64,000 bases of DNA from Elysia chlorotica (taxonomy: Eukaryota; Mollusca; Gastropoda; Plakobranchidae): contig RQTK01000226.1 of NCBI GenBank assembly GCA_003991915.1, positions 206,239 through 270,238 on the forward strand, read 5' to 3'. This document shows, in pieces, positions 24,312 to 35,667 of this stretch. A program made the translations under genes and the position numbers. The notes below the pieces were generated by a model, which made no database searches, was not told the DNA's origin, and was given only the letters and a program-made list of their open reading frames with translations. The first letter of the stretch is position 1, and every line of letters starts with the position of its first letter.

Positions 24312-25934
24312 TATTATTCTTTCATTTAAATATATGAAGATGGAGTGTTTTGAGAGAATCATAAACATTTAATTATCCTACCTAGATACAAAACCTGTAT
24401 AGTGCTTTTAACACGCTAAGAGTGAGTGAGGTGTTTTACTAGCCCTATTTTATCTCATGATAAAAATGCCAGTGCCAATCATGCCCGCCTTTTTATCATC
24501 CTCTATTCTTCCCTCTCTTTTATTTTGGCTAAGATTAAAACTATTGTATTTCTAACGGGTTGAGAAATCAAATTATTGTGTGTGGGGTTATTTTTCTTCT
24601 AATCAATCTCCCCACCCGCTGCCATGCAGCCTTCTCATTAAACCAATATGCACAGTATTTCTAATTTAGTTGTGCCCCCCCCTCCCCCCCAGGTATTCTG
24701 CTCATGATCACGGAGACGGAGCTCGCGGCGGCCGACATCATCTCGCGGTCAGACACCGCCTCCATCCTGCTCAAGATGTGCATGACCGCGTCCACCGTCG
24801 GCCCTCCTCATCTTCATCTTCATCTACCACAAGCTGGGCGTGCAGCTGTTCACCGTCAACAACAGCATGGACGACTGGCGCCTGGCCATGACCCCGATGC
24901 GCGTCTGCTCCGCGCTGGCTGAGATGGTCATCTGCCTGGTGCACCCGATCCCCGGCGAGTTCTACATCTGGTGGTACACCACCGAGTCTGACGGCAACAT
25001 CTCGGACACGCCGGTGCGGGTCCCTCTGGACGTGGTGCTGTCGCTGCCCATGTTCCTGCGCCTGTACCTGGTGTGTCGCTTCCTCATGCTGCACTCGCGG
25101 CTGTACCAGGACGCCTCCAGCCAGAGCCTGGGCGCGCTCAACAGGATACACTTCAACTTCCGGTTCATCTTCAAGTCGTTCATGGCGCTGTACCCGGACT
25201 ACTTCCTGTGCGGGTTCATGATTTCGCTGTTTGTCATCACCAGCTGGACGCTTCGCCTGTGCGAGATGTACAATGACGCGTACCACGCGCGCGTGCACGG
25301 CAACTTCCTCAACTCCATGTGGCTGATTGCCGTCTCCTTCCTGACGGTGGGCTACGGAGACATTGTGCCCAACTCGTACTGCGGCCGCGGGATCGCGGTT
25401 ATCACGGGCATCATGGGGACCGGATGCACAGCGCTCATCGTGGCGGTGCTGGCGCGCAAGCTGGAACTCTCCCAGGCCGAGAAGTACGTGCACAACTTTG
25501 TCCGCGAGATCGAGCTGGGCGGACGCCTCAAGACGGAGGCGGCGAATGTCGTCAAATGCGGCTGGAAACTGTTCAAGTACCAGCGCAAGATCAACAAGTC
25601 GCGCGAGGAGGAGCGGAAAGTCCTGCAGCTGCAGACCAAGCTGCTACACGCCATCTACAACATCCGCGAGCTGAAGAACCGGCGCCGGCGGCTCACCGAC
25701 AACGCGGTCACTCTGGTGGAGGTACACAAGGCGCAGAGCGAAATGTCGCGCACGGTGAGCGCCGTGAGGGCGGGGCAGGCCCACCTGGAGGAGAGACTCG
25801 CTGCTGTGGAGACCACCCTCGCCCTTGTCTACCAGAAACTGTGCGAGCTGCACGGAGACAGCGCCCCCTACCCGCAGCCCAGCCTACCCTACACGCCGCT
25901 CGAGCCGCATACAGCCAGGGGGTCGGCGATATGA
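23970..25934 (+). CDS. SK: Small-conductance Ca2+-activated K+ channel (SK/KCNN family), two exons, frame-broken
   Basis: SK channels are tetrameric plasma-membrane K+ channels opened by Ca2+ through calmodulin bound to the C-terminal tail. They set after-hyperpolarisation. Exons at 23,970-24,235 and 24,693-25,934 encode, in order: an N-terminal cytosolic stretch, S1 (split by the intron), S2, S3 (HPIPGEF follows it), S4 (LSLPMFLRLYL), S5, the pore with selectivity filter VGYGD (25,347-25,361), S6, a calmodulin-binding domain (ARKLELSQAEKYVHNF onward) and a short coiled coil. About 496 residues are covered, close to the family norm. One extra base at 24,800-24,801 breaks the frame inside S2. 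The frame is open upstream of the ATG at 23,986, so further 5' exons are likely. The family call is firm. Whether the locus is functional depends on the frame break. Confidence 0.92.
24236..24692 (+). other. SK intron inside S1, with GA microsatellite
   Basis: A 457-base intron with GT donor and a C-rich tract 'cccccccctccccccc' before AG (24,691-24,692). It contains (GA)n at 24,257-24,308. The reading frame runs on through the donor into Glu/Arg-rich translation, which is an artefact. Joining across this intron restores an unbroken S1 match, which supports it. Confidence 0.85.
24693..25934 (+). CDS. SK: SK channel large exon: S1 to calmodulin-binding tail
   Basis: This single GC-rich exon of about 1.24 kb carries everything from the end of S1 (ILLMITETEL) to the stop at 25,932-25,934. 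The frame used for 24,695-24,799 gives S1-S2 up to TASTV. The next residues of S2 (ALLIFIFIYHKLGVQLF) are read only in another frame starting at 24,801, so one surplus G separates them. Pore, S6 and calmodulin-binding segments are all in the second frame. Near the end, another frame reads PLSAIIE (about 25,950), a motif known near the C-terminus of some SK channels, so a second frame change is possible. Vertebrate KCNN genes divide this region among several exons. Confidence 0.9.
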
Positions 25935-25978
25935 TGGAGGCCAGCCGGCCGCTTTCTGCAATCATAGAATTTGAATAA

Positions 25979-26449
25979 GTTTAGGTATGGCGCGTCCGGA
26001 AACAATTGGCCGCTCGCCGGCCGGGAGATGGGGGTAGCAGCGTGACTTGTGACGGTTTGTGTTTGTGTGTCTCCCAACAGACGCCAGAGTCTCTAACGTA
26101 GAAGCTGAGAAGTCAGGTGATCCTCTAAACTGCTTTGAGATTAAGGGTGAAGAAAAACAAATGTCACGGTGTACTCGGTTCAAGGTAAACATTTCTGTGA
26201 ATTATTACTCACCAAAGAGAGTCGTAAGGTTCCAAACAGGTGCCGGTGGTTGCCGTGTTAGTAAGGGCTGTTGCGGAATTGGATTTGTGCTACTATACAC
26301 ACGTCTCAGCATTCCTGAGGTCATCAGACCATCACTGTTCTGTCAACAAAGAGAGAGAAAAGGAGTGAAAGAGAGAGATAGAGAGAGAAGGAGTGAAAGA
26401 GAGAGAGATAGAGAGAAGGTGAAGGAGACGACGTAAGAGGCAGAGAGAG

Positions 26450-26486
<37 letters not shown>

Positions 26487-27102
26487 CAGAGGGAGACGAA
26501 CCAAAAAATGAGAGTTGATACCTTAAAAAATAATCAGCAAGATATACTAGCTCTCTCTATAGACGGAACGTAAATAATTATTATTTATTTTAATTTAAAA
26601 ACTGTGTCTGATTAGTTTGAAAGTTTTTGTTGTGGAAAGCTCAGCCGATAACATTGTTTATAGTCCCCACCTCCTTGGGCTCTCTTGTCTTCAGATAAGA
26701 ATCCGTATCAGGGGACGTTACTCCTCTATATGTTTCAACTCCTCATCATTTCTTTACCGATGTAATCTCTCGTATGGGAATTCCTCTTTTCTCGCATGGA
26801 ATCTGAGGTGTGAATGACAATAAGAGAGAGAGAGAGAGGGGGGGGATACGACAAAGAGAGAGAGAGAACGAGAGATAGTATGTCTTAGAAAGTCATTTAG
26901 AGATTAGGTCATATTTATTAATTGTCAGCCAAACTGTACATAGTGCCCTAATCATCATGTGATAAAATACACATGTGCACTGATGGACTTCCTTCTTCTT
27001 AGTGCCGTGTGTTGGTTCTAGAAGCTAGAAAGCCTAGATCTGGGACCGAATTGAAACCAACGCAAACAAAGAAAAACCAATGCTATCTAACCAAAGATGT
27101 TT
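25979..27102. other. Downstream of SK; no gene recognised
   Basis: GA-rich arrays lie at 26,343-26,480 and 26,823-26,870. 'tctcccaacag' (26,070-26,080) would be an acceptable splice acceptor, but no conserved coding follows it. The stretch may include SK 3' UTR. No clear polyadenylation signal was chosen. Confidence 0.4.
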
Positions 27103-29653
27103 GTTATGAAGTGTGCATGTTAGGCCTAGTGTTGTTTTTTTTTTTTACTCCAGCGGAAGATTGTTAGCATATCTCACCCATTGGACTGTCTTAGCTCCTT
27201 CACCGTTGAGATGAAAACGGGAATGAGGTAATTTTGTCACATCGCGTGTTGTACTATTTTGTTTTGGTGCTGGTAGTGGCTGACAAATCTGATCTACTGA
27301 CTAACTTCACTGTGAGCGTATGTGTCTGGTCTGACCTCCGACCGGTTTCCATCTCCGCCACGGAACTGGAGGCTTCCTGGTGAGTTCCTGTCAGACAAGG
27401 GCTTGGAGGCACAGCTCCGTTACTGCCCAATGGATGAGCTCTGCTCCTCCCCCTCAACACTCAGAGACACAGACATGTGGACATCAACTGTGGCCTGGCT
27501 CCTGACACACTGACAACCAAGTTGGCACGCCCGCCAGCATCTTGGACATTCCCTTTTGTTAGGCGCCTGGTGGTCGGATAAATAATCTGTCGATTCACAG
27601 ACTTAAAAAATTTGAAGCTCTGCTATGTGTGTGTTGGTGTTGAATCTTTTAAACTTTCAAAAAACAAAAACAATGTATTTTATCGTGCCAGGCTTTCTTT
27701 TTTTCCACTATAAAATATATGGCTGATCAGAAAAGGTCTCATGTTGTGTTTTGCGTTCTTCCTGCACGATTTTCCGTGTATTACCTCCGGGAACTACCGT
27801 GACATAACTTCACGTGTGGCCTGTCGTGCGTTTTATGGTCGCACAGTGCAGCGCTGTCACGGCTCGTACGGACCCTCGTTCTGAACGTCTTCTGTGAGAA
27901 GTGGGTGAGGCGGGCCCACTTTACAAATCTCCTGCTCGATAAATGTCAGAATCAATAGACCGGCAACGGTTGTAACATTAACAACATGAAACCGGCAGTT
28001 AATCCAGTTTCTACCATCAACAAAACCCTGCCAGGCGTGACGGGTCACGTGCACCATCACTGGTCATGTGGGGTAAGCGAATCTTTCCAGGTACAACGGT
28101 CTCTCATAAAATCTATCCGTCTTCTCTCTCTTCTCTCTGTCCCACTCTCTTTATCTCTCTCTGTCATTCCCTTCCCTCTGTCTCTCTATCTCTATCTCTC
28201 CTTCACTTTAACTTCTCCCTCTCTCTCTGCCTCCCCGTCTCTGTCTCTGTCTCTTATTTCATCTCAGTCTGCCTTCTTCTCTAACTGTGTGTGTGTGTGT
28301 ATGTGTGTGTATTTCAACATCTTCAGGCAATGCCAGGCCAAAGCTTCACCTGTCACCATGTGCACGGTTGTACCTAACAACCGCGGTCTGAGTCTGCACA
28401 AGCAGCTGTTGTATCTGAAATGTTTCTAACATAGCATGTGATCATATTTCAATGAAATATTTACGTCACTCTCTTTCTGAAGATTCTTAACACGCAATAA
28501 AAATGTTCATATTTATCATATACCCAAAGTTGACCATATCCCTCGCATAGCAAAACCCACCATAGCCTTCAAATAACAATCAAATTTTGGTAATATGTAA
28601 TAAAACTGACTCTACCCCTCACATAATAAAATTGACCATTTCCCTGACATAAAAATGTGGCTACATCACCACAGGACAAAATGATCCGATTCTTTACATA
28701 ACCTAATGAACTTTCATCACAAGTACATGACAATATTCTTCCCATTAAAAGTTGACCCTATCCCTCTCATAATGAAACTGATCTATCCTTCACATGAAAA
28801 GCAGACTATTTATTATGCTTCACGTGACAACCATGTCAGTATCGGATAGAAATAATCATATTTGCTCAGTGATCTTATCTCTCACAATATTGTGATAAAA
28901 CCGAACCCGCTCCTAGTTACATTGATAATTATTGACACACAACAACAACAACAATAACAAACAAGCAAACAAAAACCACATACAACAATAACAACAACAT
29001 CAAGCAACACTGCTTGTCCCTGGAAGGGCTGAGCCCACTCTGCCATGCTTAACATACTCGTGTGTAAACCTGCACTTCATCCTAACGCATCTCGAACTCC
29101 TGTTCTCCACATACCTTTGCTGTACTTAGCCTAAGTTATAACCATCGCTTAACACTTGTTGCAAATTATTCCATGAATCGATATAAAACTTAAAAAATTA
29201 ACATATAATCAATGTTCTTTCTCCAAGCCGACCTCTTTATAACGTGCAATCTGTTTCACATGTGTTACATAAAATATACCTCCCACCTTTCTCTCTCTCA
29301 ATGTCTCTCGCCCTCCAGTTCTGTCCCTTTACCTTTTGACCCTCTCTTTCTCCCCGCACTTTGTTACTCCCCCCCCCCTCTCTCCCTCTCTCTCTCTCTC
29401 TCGCTTGCCTCTATCTCTCTCTTTCTTTCATTCTCTCTTTGCTCTCTCTCTCATCTTATTTTCAATCGATCAATATTTACATTTTTTATGTTAATCTATT
29501 GTTAATCTCGTAATCCACTTGCTTTCAAATGCATTACTTAAGTTTTTGTTGTTGCTTGCTTTGTTTTGTTATGTTCTTTTTTCATATTTCTTCTTTTTAA
29601 CTCTGTTTTATTTTGCCTCTCAGTCTGATTAGCTTCAAAGTTTCTAGAATAAA
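27103..29653. repeat. Large tandem duplication, copy 1 (2,551 bp)
   Basis: 'gttatgaagtgtgcatgtta' at 27,103 recurs at 29,654. The two following stretches stay collinear to 'ctgatta(g/t)cttcaaagtt' at about 29,640 and 32,460. Differences are scattered substitutions plus microsatellite length changes, for example an AAC run that is short at 28,940 and long at 31,750. The copies are diverged by several percent by eye. The block contains CT microsatellites and a candidate spliced open frame, listed separately. Confidence 0.92.
27987..28430 (+). CDS. Possible small two-exon gene in duplication copy 1 (unrecognised)
   Basis: An ATG at 27,986 opens a 29-codon frame (MKPAVNPVSTINKTLPG...) that ends at a good donor 'ggg|gtaagc' (28,073). 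About 255 bases later a CT/GT-rich tract and 'catcttcag' make a good acceptor at 28,326. Both splice signals and the short frame are kept in the other copy (30,846-31,280). In the unspliced frame a C-terminal segment (VVPNNRGLSLHKQLLYL) is also shared. No family is recognised. A noncoding transcript or chance are both plausible. Confidence 0.2.
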
Positions 29654-30012
29654 GTTATGAAGTGTGCATGTTAGGCCTAGTGATTTTTTTTTTTGCTCCA
29701 GGGGACGATTGTTAGCATATCTCACCCATTGGGCTGTCTTAGCTCCTTCACCGTTGAGATGAAAACGGGAATGAGGTAATTTTGTCACATCGCGTGTTGT
29801 ACTATTTTGTTTTGATGCTGGTAGTGGCTGACAAATCTGATCTACTAACTGACTAACTTCACTGTGAGCGTATGTATCTGGTCTGACCTCCGACCGGTTT
29901 CTATCTCCGCCATGGAACTGGAGGCTTCCTGTCAGATAAGGACTTGGAGGCACAGCCCCGTTACTGCCCAATGGATGACCTCTGCCCCTCCCCCTCAACA
30001 CTCAGAGACACA

Positions 30013-30665
30013 GACATGTGGACATCAACTGTGGCCTGGCTCCTGACACACTGACAGCCAGGCTGGCACGCCCGCCAGCATCTTTGGATATTCCCTTTTG
30101 TTAGGCGCCTGGTAGTCGGATAAATAAACTGTCGATTCACAGACTTAAAAAATTTGAAGCTCTGCTATGATTGTGTGTGTGTTGGTGTTGAATCTTTAAA
30201 AGTTTCAAATAACAAAAACAATGTATTGTATCGTGCCAGGCTTACTTTTTCCCACTATGAAATATATGACTGATCAGAAAAGGTCTCATGTTGTGTTTTG
30301 CGTTCGTCTTGCACGATTTTCCGTGTATTACCTCCGGGACCTACCGTGACATGTGGACAGCAACTGTGGCCTGGCTCCTGACACACTGACAGCCCGCCAG
30401 CATCTTTGGACATTCCCTTCTGTTAGGCGCCTGGTAGTCGGATAAATAAACTGTCGATTCACAGACTTAAAAAATTTGAAGCTCTGCTATGATTGTGTGT
30501 GTTGGTGTTGAATCTTTTAAACTTTCAAAAAACAAAACAATGTATTTTAACGCCCCAGGCTGTCTTTTTCCCACTATAAAATATATGGCTGATCAGAAAA
30601 GGTCTCATGTTGTGTTTTGCGTTCTTCGTGCACTATTTTCCGTGTATTACCTCCGGGAACGACCC
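30013..30665. repeat. Nested direct duplication inside copy 2
   Basis: 'gacatgtggaca(t/g)caactg' occurs at 30,013 and 30,348, followed in both by the same 'gtaggtcggataaataaact'-type sequence and 'aggtctcatgttgtgttttg'. The second unit lacks about 15 bases ('caggctggcacg'). Confidence 0.88.
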
Positions 30666-30845
30666 TGACGTGTGTAACTTCACGTGTGGTCTGTCGTGCG
30701 TTTTATGGTCGCACAGTGCAGGGCTGTCACGGCTCGTTCTGACTTTCTTCTGTGAGAAGTGGGTGAGGCGGGCCCAGTTTACAAATCTCCTGTTCGATAA
30801 ATGTCAGAATCAATAGACCGGCAATAGTTTGTAACATTAACAACA

Positions 30846-31280
30846 TGAACCCGGCAGTTAATCCAGTTTCTACCATCAACAAAACCCTGCCAGGCGTGAC
30901 GGGTCACGTGCACCATCGCTGGTCATGTGGGGTAAGCGAATCATTCGAGGTACAACGGTCGCTCATAAAATCTATCCACCTGACTCTCTCTTCTCTCTGT
31001 CCCACTCTCTTTATCTCTTTCTGCCATTCCCTTTCCTCTGTCTCTCTCTCTATCTCTTCTTCACGTTAACTTCTCCCTCTCTCTCTCTGACTCCCCGTCT
31101 TTGTCTCTGTCTCTTATTTCATCTCAGTCTGCCTACTTCTCTATCTGTGCGTGTGTGTGTGTATTTCAACATCTTCAGGCAATGCCAAGCCAAAGCTTCA
31201 TCTGTCACTATGTGCACGGTTGTACCTAATAACCGCGGTCTGAGTCTGCACAAGCAGCTGTTGTATCTGAAATGTTTCTA
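30846..31280 (+). CDS. Possible small two-exon gene in duplication copy 2 (unrecognised)
   Basis: Paralogous to the candidate at 27,987. The N-terminal frame differs by two substitutions (K to N at residue 2 and H to R near the end), and the GTAAGC donor and 'catcttcag' acceptor are retained. Retention in two copies that have accumulated many differences is mildly suggestive, not proof. Confidence 0.2.
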
Positions 31281-31753
31281 ACATAACATGTGATCATATT
31301 TCAATGAAATATTTACGTCACTAATTCGCAATAAAAATGATCATATTTATCATATACCCAAAGTTGATCATACCCCTCGTATAGCAAAACCCACCATAGC
31401 TTTCAAATAACAATCAAATTTTGGTAATATGTAATAAAACTGACTCTACCCCTCACATGATAAAATTGACCATTTCCCTGACATAAAAAATGTGGCTACA
31501 TCACCACAGGACAAAATGATCCGATTCTTTACATAACCTAATGAACTTTCCTCACAAGTACATGACAATATTCTTCCTATAACAAAACTGACCAATTCTT
31601 CACATGAAAAGCAGACTATTTATTATGCTTCACGTGACAACCTTGTCAGTATTGGATAGAACTAATCATATTTGCTCAGTGATCTTATATCTAACAGTAT
31701 TGTGATTAAACCGAACCCGCTCCTAATTACATTGACAATTATTAACACACAGC

Positions 31754-31787
<34 letters not shown>

Positions 31788-32192
31788 CAACAACAACAAA
31801 CAACAAACAAACAACCACATACAACAATAACAACAACATCAAGCAACACTCCTTGTCCCTGGAAGGGCTGAGCCCATACTCTTGTGTAAACCTGCGCTTC
31901 ATCCTAACGCATCTCGAACTCCTGTTCTCCACATACCTTTGCTGTACTTAGCCTAAGTTATAACCATCGCTTAACACTTGTTGCAAATTATTCCATGAAT
32001 CGATATAAAACTTAAAAAATTAACATATAATCAATGTTCTTTCTCCAAGCCGACCTCTTTATAACGTGCAATCTGTTTAACATGTGTTACATAAAATATA
32101 CCTCCCACCTTTCTCTCTCTCAATGTCTCTCGCCCTCCAGTTCTGTCCCTTTACCTTTTGACCCTCTCTTTCTCCCCGCACTTTGTCACTCT

Positions 32193-32225
<33 letters not shown>

Positions 32226-32462
32226 TTCTCTCTCTCTTCTCTCTTTCTTCTCTCTCTCTCTCTCTCTCTCTCTCATCTTATTTTCAACCGGTCAATATTT
32301 ACATGTTTTATGTTAATCTATTGTTAGTCTCTTAATCCACTTGCTTTTAAATTCATTACTTTTTTTTTTTGCTTGCTTTGTTTTGTCATGTTCTTATTTC
32401 ATGTTTCTTCTTTTTGTTTTATTTTGCCTCTCAGTCTCAGTCTGATTATCTTCAAAGTTTCT

Positions 32463-32494
32463 ACATGTAGAACAACATTCATCTTTCTTCTGTT

Positions 32495-32585
<91 letters not shown>

Positions 32586-32730
32586 TCATCTCACCCTATC
32601 TATCCATCGATCTATTTATTAATATATATATCTCCGTCTCTCCATTTTTTCCTCTCCATCTGTCTATCTATCTATTTGTCGATCTATTTATCCATCAAGC
32701 AACCAATATATCTATACACATGTCTATCCC

Positions 32731-32795
<65 letters not shown>

Positions 32796-33100
32796 ATTAA
32801 GTAAATGAACGTCTGTGTCTCTCTCTAAATATTTATCGTGTCATGTTCGCCCATTGTCAGATTTTGTCTGTACAATAAAAACGTGAAATTATCTCATCGT
32901 CTTCATTATTTGCTGTTCGTGTGCGTGTGCTTGTGTGTGCGTGTGCTTGTGTATGTGTTGATTTCCTAGGATTGTGTGGGTGTGGGGAGAAATGTTCATA
33001 TCGGGTTAAAAATGTGTGTGTGTTGTGGTGGGGGGGGGGGTGTTAAGGCTTCAAGTCATCTTTTGATTTAACATTTTATAATTTACATGTTTCTTGAGCA
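32463..33100. repeat. CT, TCTA and GT microsatellite region
   Basis: (CT)n at 32,506-32,590 and 32,737-32,792, TCTA-like sequence between them, and TGTGTGCG repeats at 32,916-32,960. No gene was recognised. Confidence 0.9.
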
Positions 33101-33119
33101 GGATGGCTGATAAAAAAAA

Positions 33120-33590
<471 letters not shown>

Positions 33591-34437
33591 GGTGTTGATG
33601 ATATGATGATAGTGGTGTCTCGGCGAATGGTGCAGATCGCGCCACAGTTGCCAGGGCGGTTAAAGAAAGAGGGTGTGTCTTGTGTCGGGCTAGGAGTCAT
33701 ACCAAGAGTTTCGTAGTCACTCTGCAGTCTAAGCAATTCAATACTTCGACTCTGGCTGGCTATAGAGTATTTCATCAATCTTAGGCTAACTGTTCTTCCC
33801 TTGTGCTCCAGGTGGCTCAGGCCCAACCACCAAAGCGTATCCCCAAACTAGAGTGCTATACGCAGGTAATAAAACATGTATGAATGGCATACCCTTGGAA
33901 TTAGTGCATTCCATCACCGCCTATGATATGTCAATTTCCGATTTCTTCTTTCACCATGACTGACTAATGAGGAAAGATAACTTTTTTTTCATTTAAAAAT
34001 GTCATTACTTCCATCATTAAATAAGGCCACCCCGAACTAGTAAAATCTTTATTTTAAGGGTCGGAGTAGAAGGGTGGTGCAAGGGTGTGAATCTAGTGGC
34101 ACTGCGTTGCAAGTCACCTCCAAAAAAAAGGGGGGGGGGGAACAAATTGATTGACGAGTTTGGGGAGAATGTTCCAAGTTCAATCCCCGGCTGTTGCCCC
34201 CTATTTGGGTAATACTGACAACCCCCACAGAAGTCGAAGGACCCATGTGACCACTCTTGGTTATGTGTACTGGTGTAAATCTAGAATGATCCCCTTCGCC
34301 AGCTGTAAAACAGTAAAACCTGTTCTCAAGGGGACAATCAATGGTGAATATTCCAAGCGTTTACCTCGTCGTTCCTGCAGGCTGTGGCCAGGCTTAAACA
34401 AGTTGAAACGCCCTCCTCCCCCCAAAACCCACCTCTG
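33591..34437. other. No gene recognised; one SINE-like segment
   Basis: At 34,165-34,320, 'agttcaatccccgg' resembles a box B. It is followed by 'tggtgtaaatctagaatgat', a tail typical of a decayed SINE. No other feature was supported. Confidence 0.4.
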
Positions 34438-34722
34438 AATACATAATTGTGGGCCCGTTGCTCCGCCCCTCCCTCCGCCTAGAACCCATCCCTGTATACA
34501 TAATTGTGGGCCCGTTGCTCCGCCCCTCCCCTCCGCCTAGAACCCATCCCTGTATACATGTACATAATTGTGGGCCCGTTGCTCCGCCCCTCACCTCCGC
34601 CTAGAACCCATCCCTGTATACATGTACATAATTGTGGGCCCGTTGCTCCGCCCCTCCCCTCTGCCTAGAACCCATCCCCCCTGTATACATGTACATAATT
34701 GTGGGCCCATTGCTCCCTTGGC
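34438..34722. repeat. Five-copy minisatellite, 58-66 bp
   Basis: 'acataattgtgggccc' begins units at 34,440, 34,498, 34,562, 34,626 and 34,692. Each unit carries 'gttgctccgcccctcc', which resembles a GC box. Later units have gained 'gtacat' before the start word, accounting for the increase from 58 to about 64. Confidence 0.92.
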
Positions 34723-34984
34723 GGTACCCAGGCTCGCTAGAGAAGGCGTCTCTCATTTCATGCCCGGCGAACTGATGGAAATCATTCATGTACTACATGC
34801 AATTTCATATTTATAAGCATTTCACGCTGGAGATGTACGTAAGGGCGGATGTAGACGGAAAGAGAGGGAAGAAGTTTGGGTGGGTGCAATCAGTAACGTC
34901 TCAGATTAAGGAGATAGAGTCAAAACCATGGCGGGCTAGTACTGTATACAGACACCATGCCGATTTAAAAAAAGCGGTTAGAAG

Positions 34985-35000
34985 AGGATAGAAAAAAAGA

Positions 35001-35046
<46 letters not shown>

Positions 35047-35180
35047 GAGACAGACAGAGAGAGACAGACAGAGAGACAGAGACAGAGAGGGAGAGAGAGA
35101 GAGAGAGAGAGAGGCAGAGACAGCGACTGAAAGACACAAAGATAGAGAAAGGTAGAAAGAGGGGTGGGAAAGAAGGAGAG
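34985..35180. repeat. (GA)n/(GACA)n microsatellite
   Basis: Purine-rich array with GACA interruptions; all open frames over it are artefacts. Confidence 0.93.
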
Positions 35181-35667
35181 AGATAACGATAAGGAGGTGA
35201 CAATGAAACAAAATGATGGAGTACAGACCACGATTTATAAATGAAACAGAGCAGGAAGAGAGAGAGGCTTCAACTTAGTTTAAGACAAAGTGACCAATTA
35301 CAATGAATGGCCTCTGTTAGAGGTGAATGACCAGTGCGGGGAAAGGTCCACAAATCGTTTCTGCGGTTCCCTGCGGACGTTTCGCTTGATTGAACCAAAA
35401 TGGAACCCCATCTCGCAGCCTCGCTACACTGTGCTATGGTGGAGTCCAAATGGTGTCCAACCCCAAACTCCTTGTTTGAGCCCCCCGACAAGGTATAATC
35501 TGGTGCCCTCGTTCTGGGGTACAGAGATGCCCTTAGCTGGAACAGGTTTTACCGATACATATTCCTACAAAATGCTGGCAACGTAAATGCTCTGAGCAAA
35601 TAAGAGTTGGCTCAGTAATTTGTTATACTAGATCTAGGTAGTGAGGGGTGGTGACTGTTTGGCTCAG
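35181..35667. other. Unique stretch next to the retroelement
   Basis: The 98- and 73-codon overlapping frames (35,270-35,586) have no recognised domain. No other feature was seen. Confidence 0.4.

Larger units (their letters stand above)
29654..32462. repeat. Large tandem duplication, copy 2 (about 2.8 kb)
   Basis: Collinear with copy 1. It is longer mainly because 30,013-30,347 is itself duplicated at 30,348-30,665. Long CT arrays (32,190-32,275) and an AAC array (31,750-31,800) have expanded relative to copy 1. Confidence 0.92.

Noticed and set aside
24771-25493. 240-codon antisense frame across the SK exon
   Set aside because: His/Arg/Val-rich shadow of a GC-rich coding exon with no domain.
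25319-25978. 219-codon overlapping frame inside the SK exon
   Set aside because: A GC-rich shadow frame of the channel. Only its last few codons (PLSAIIE) may matter, and they are noted separately.
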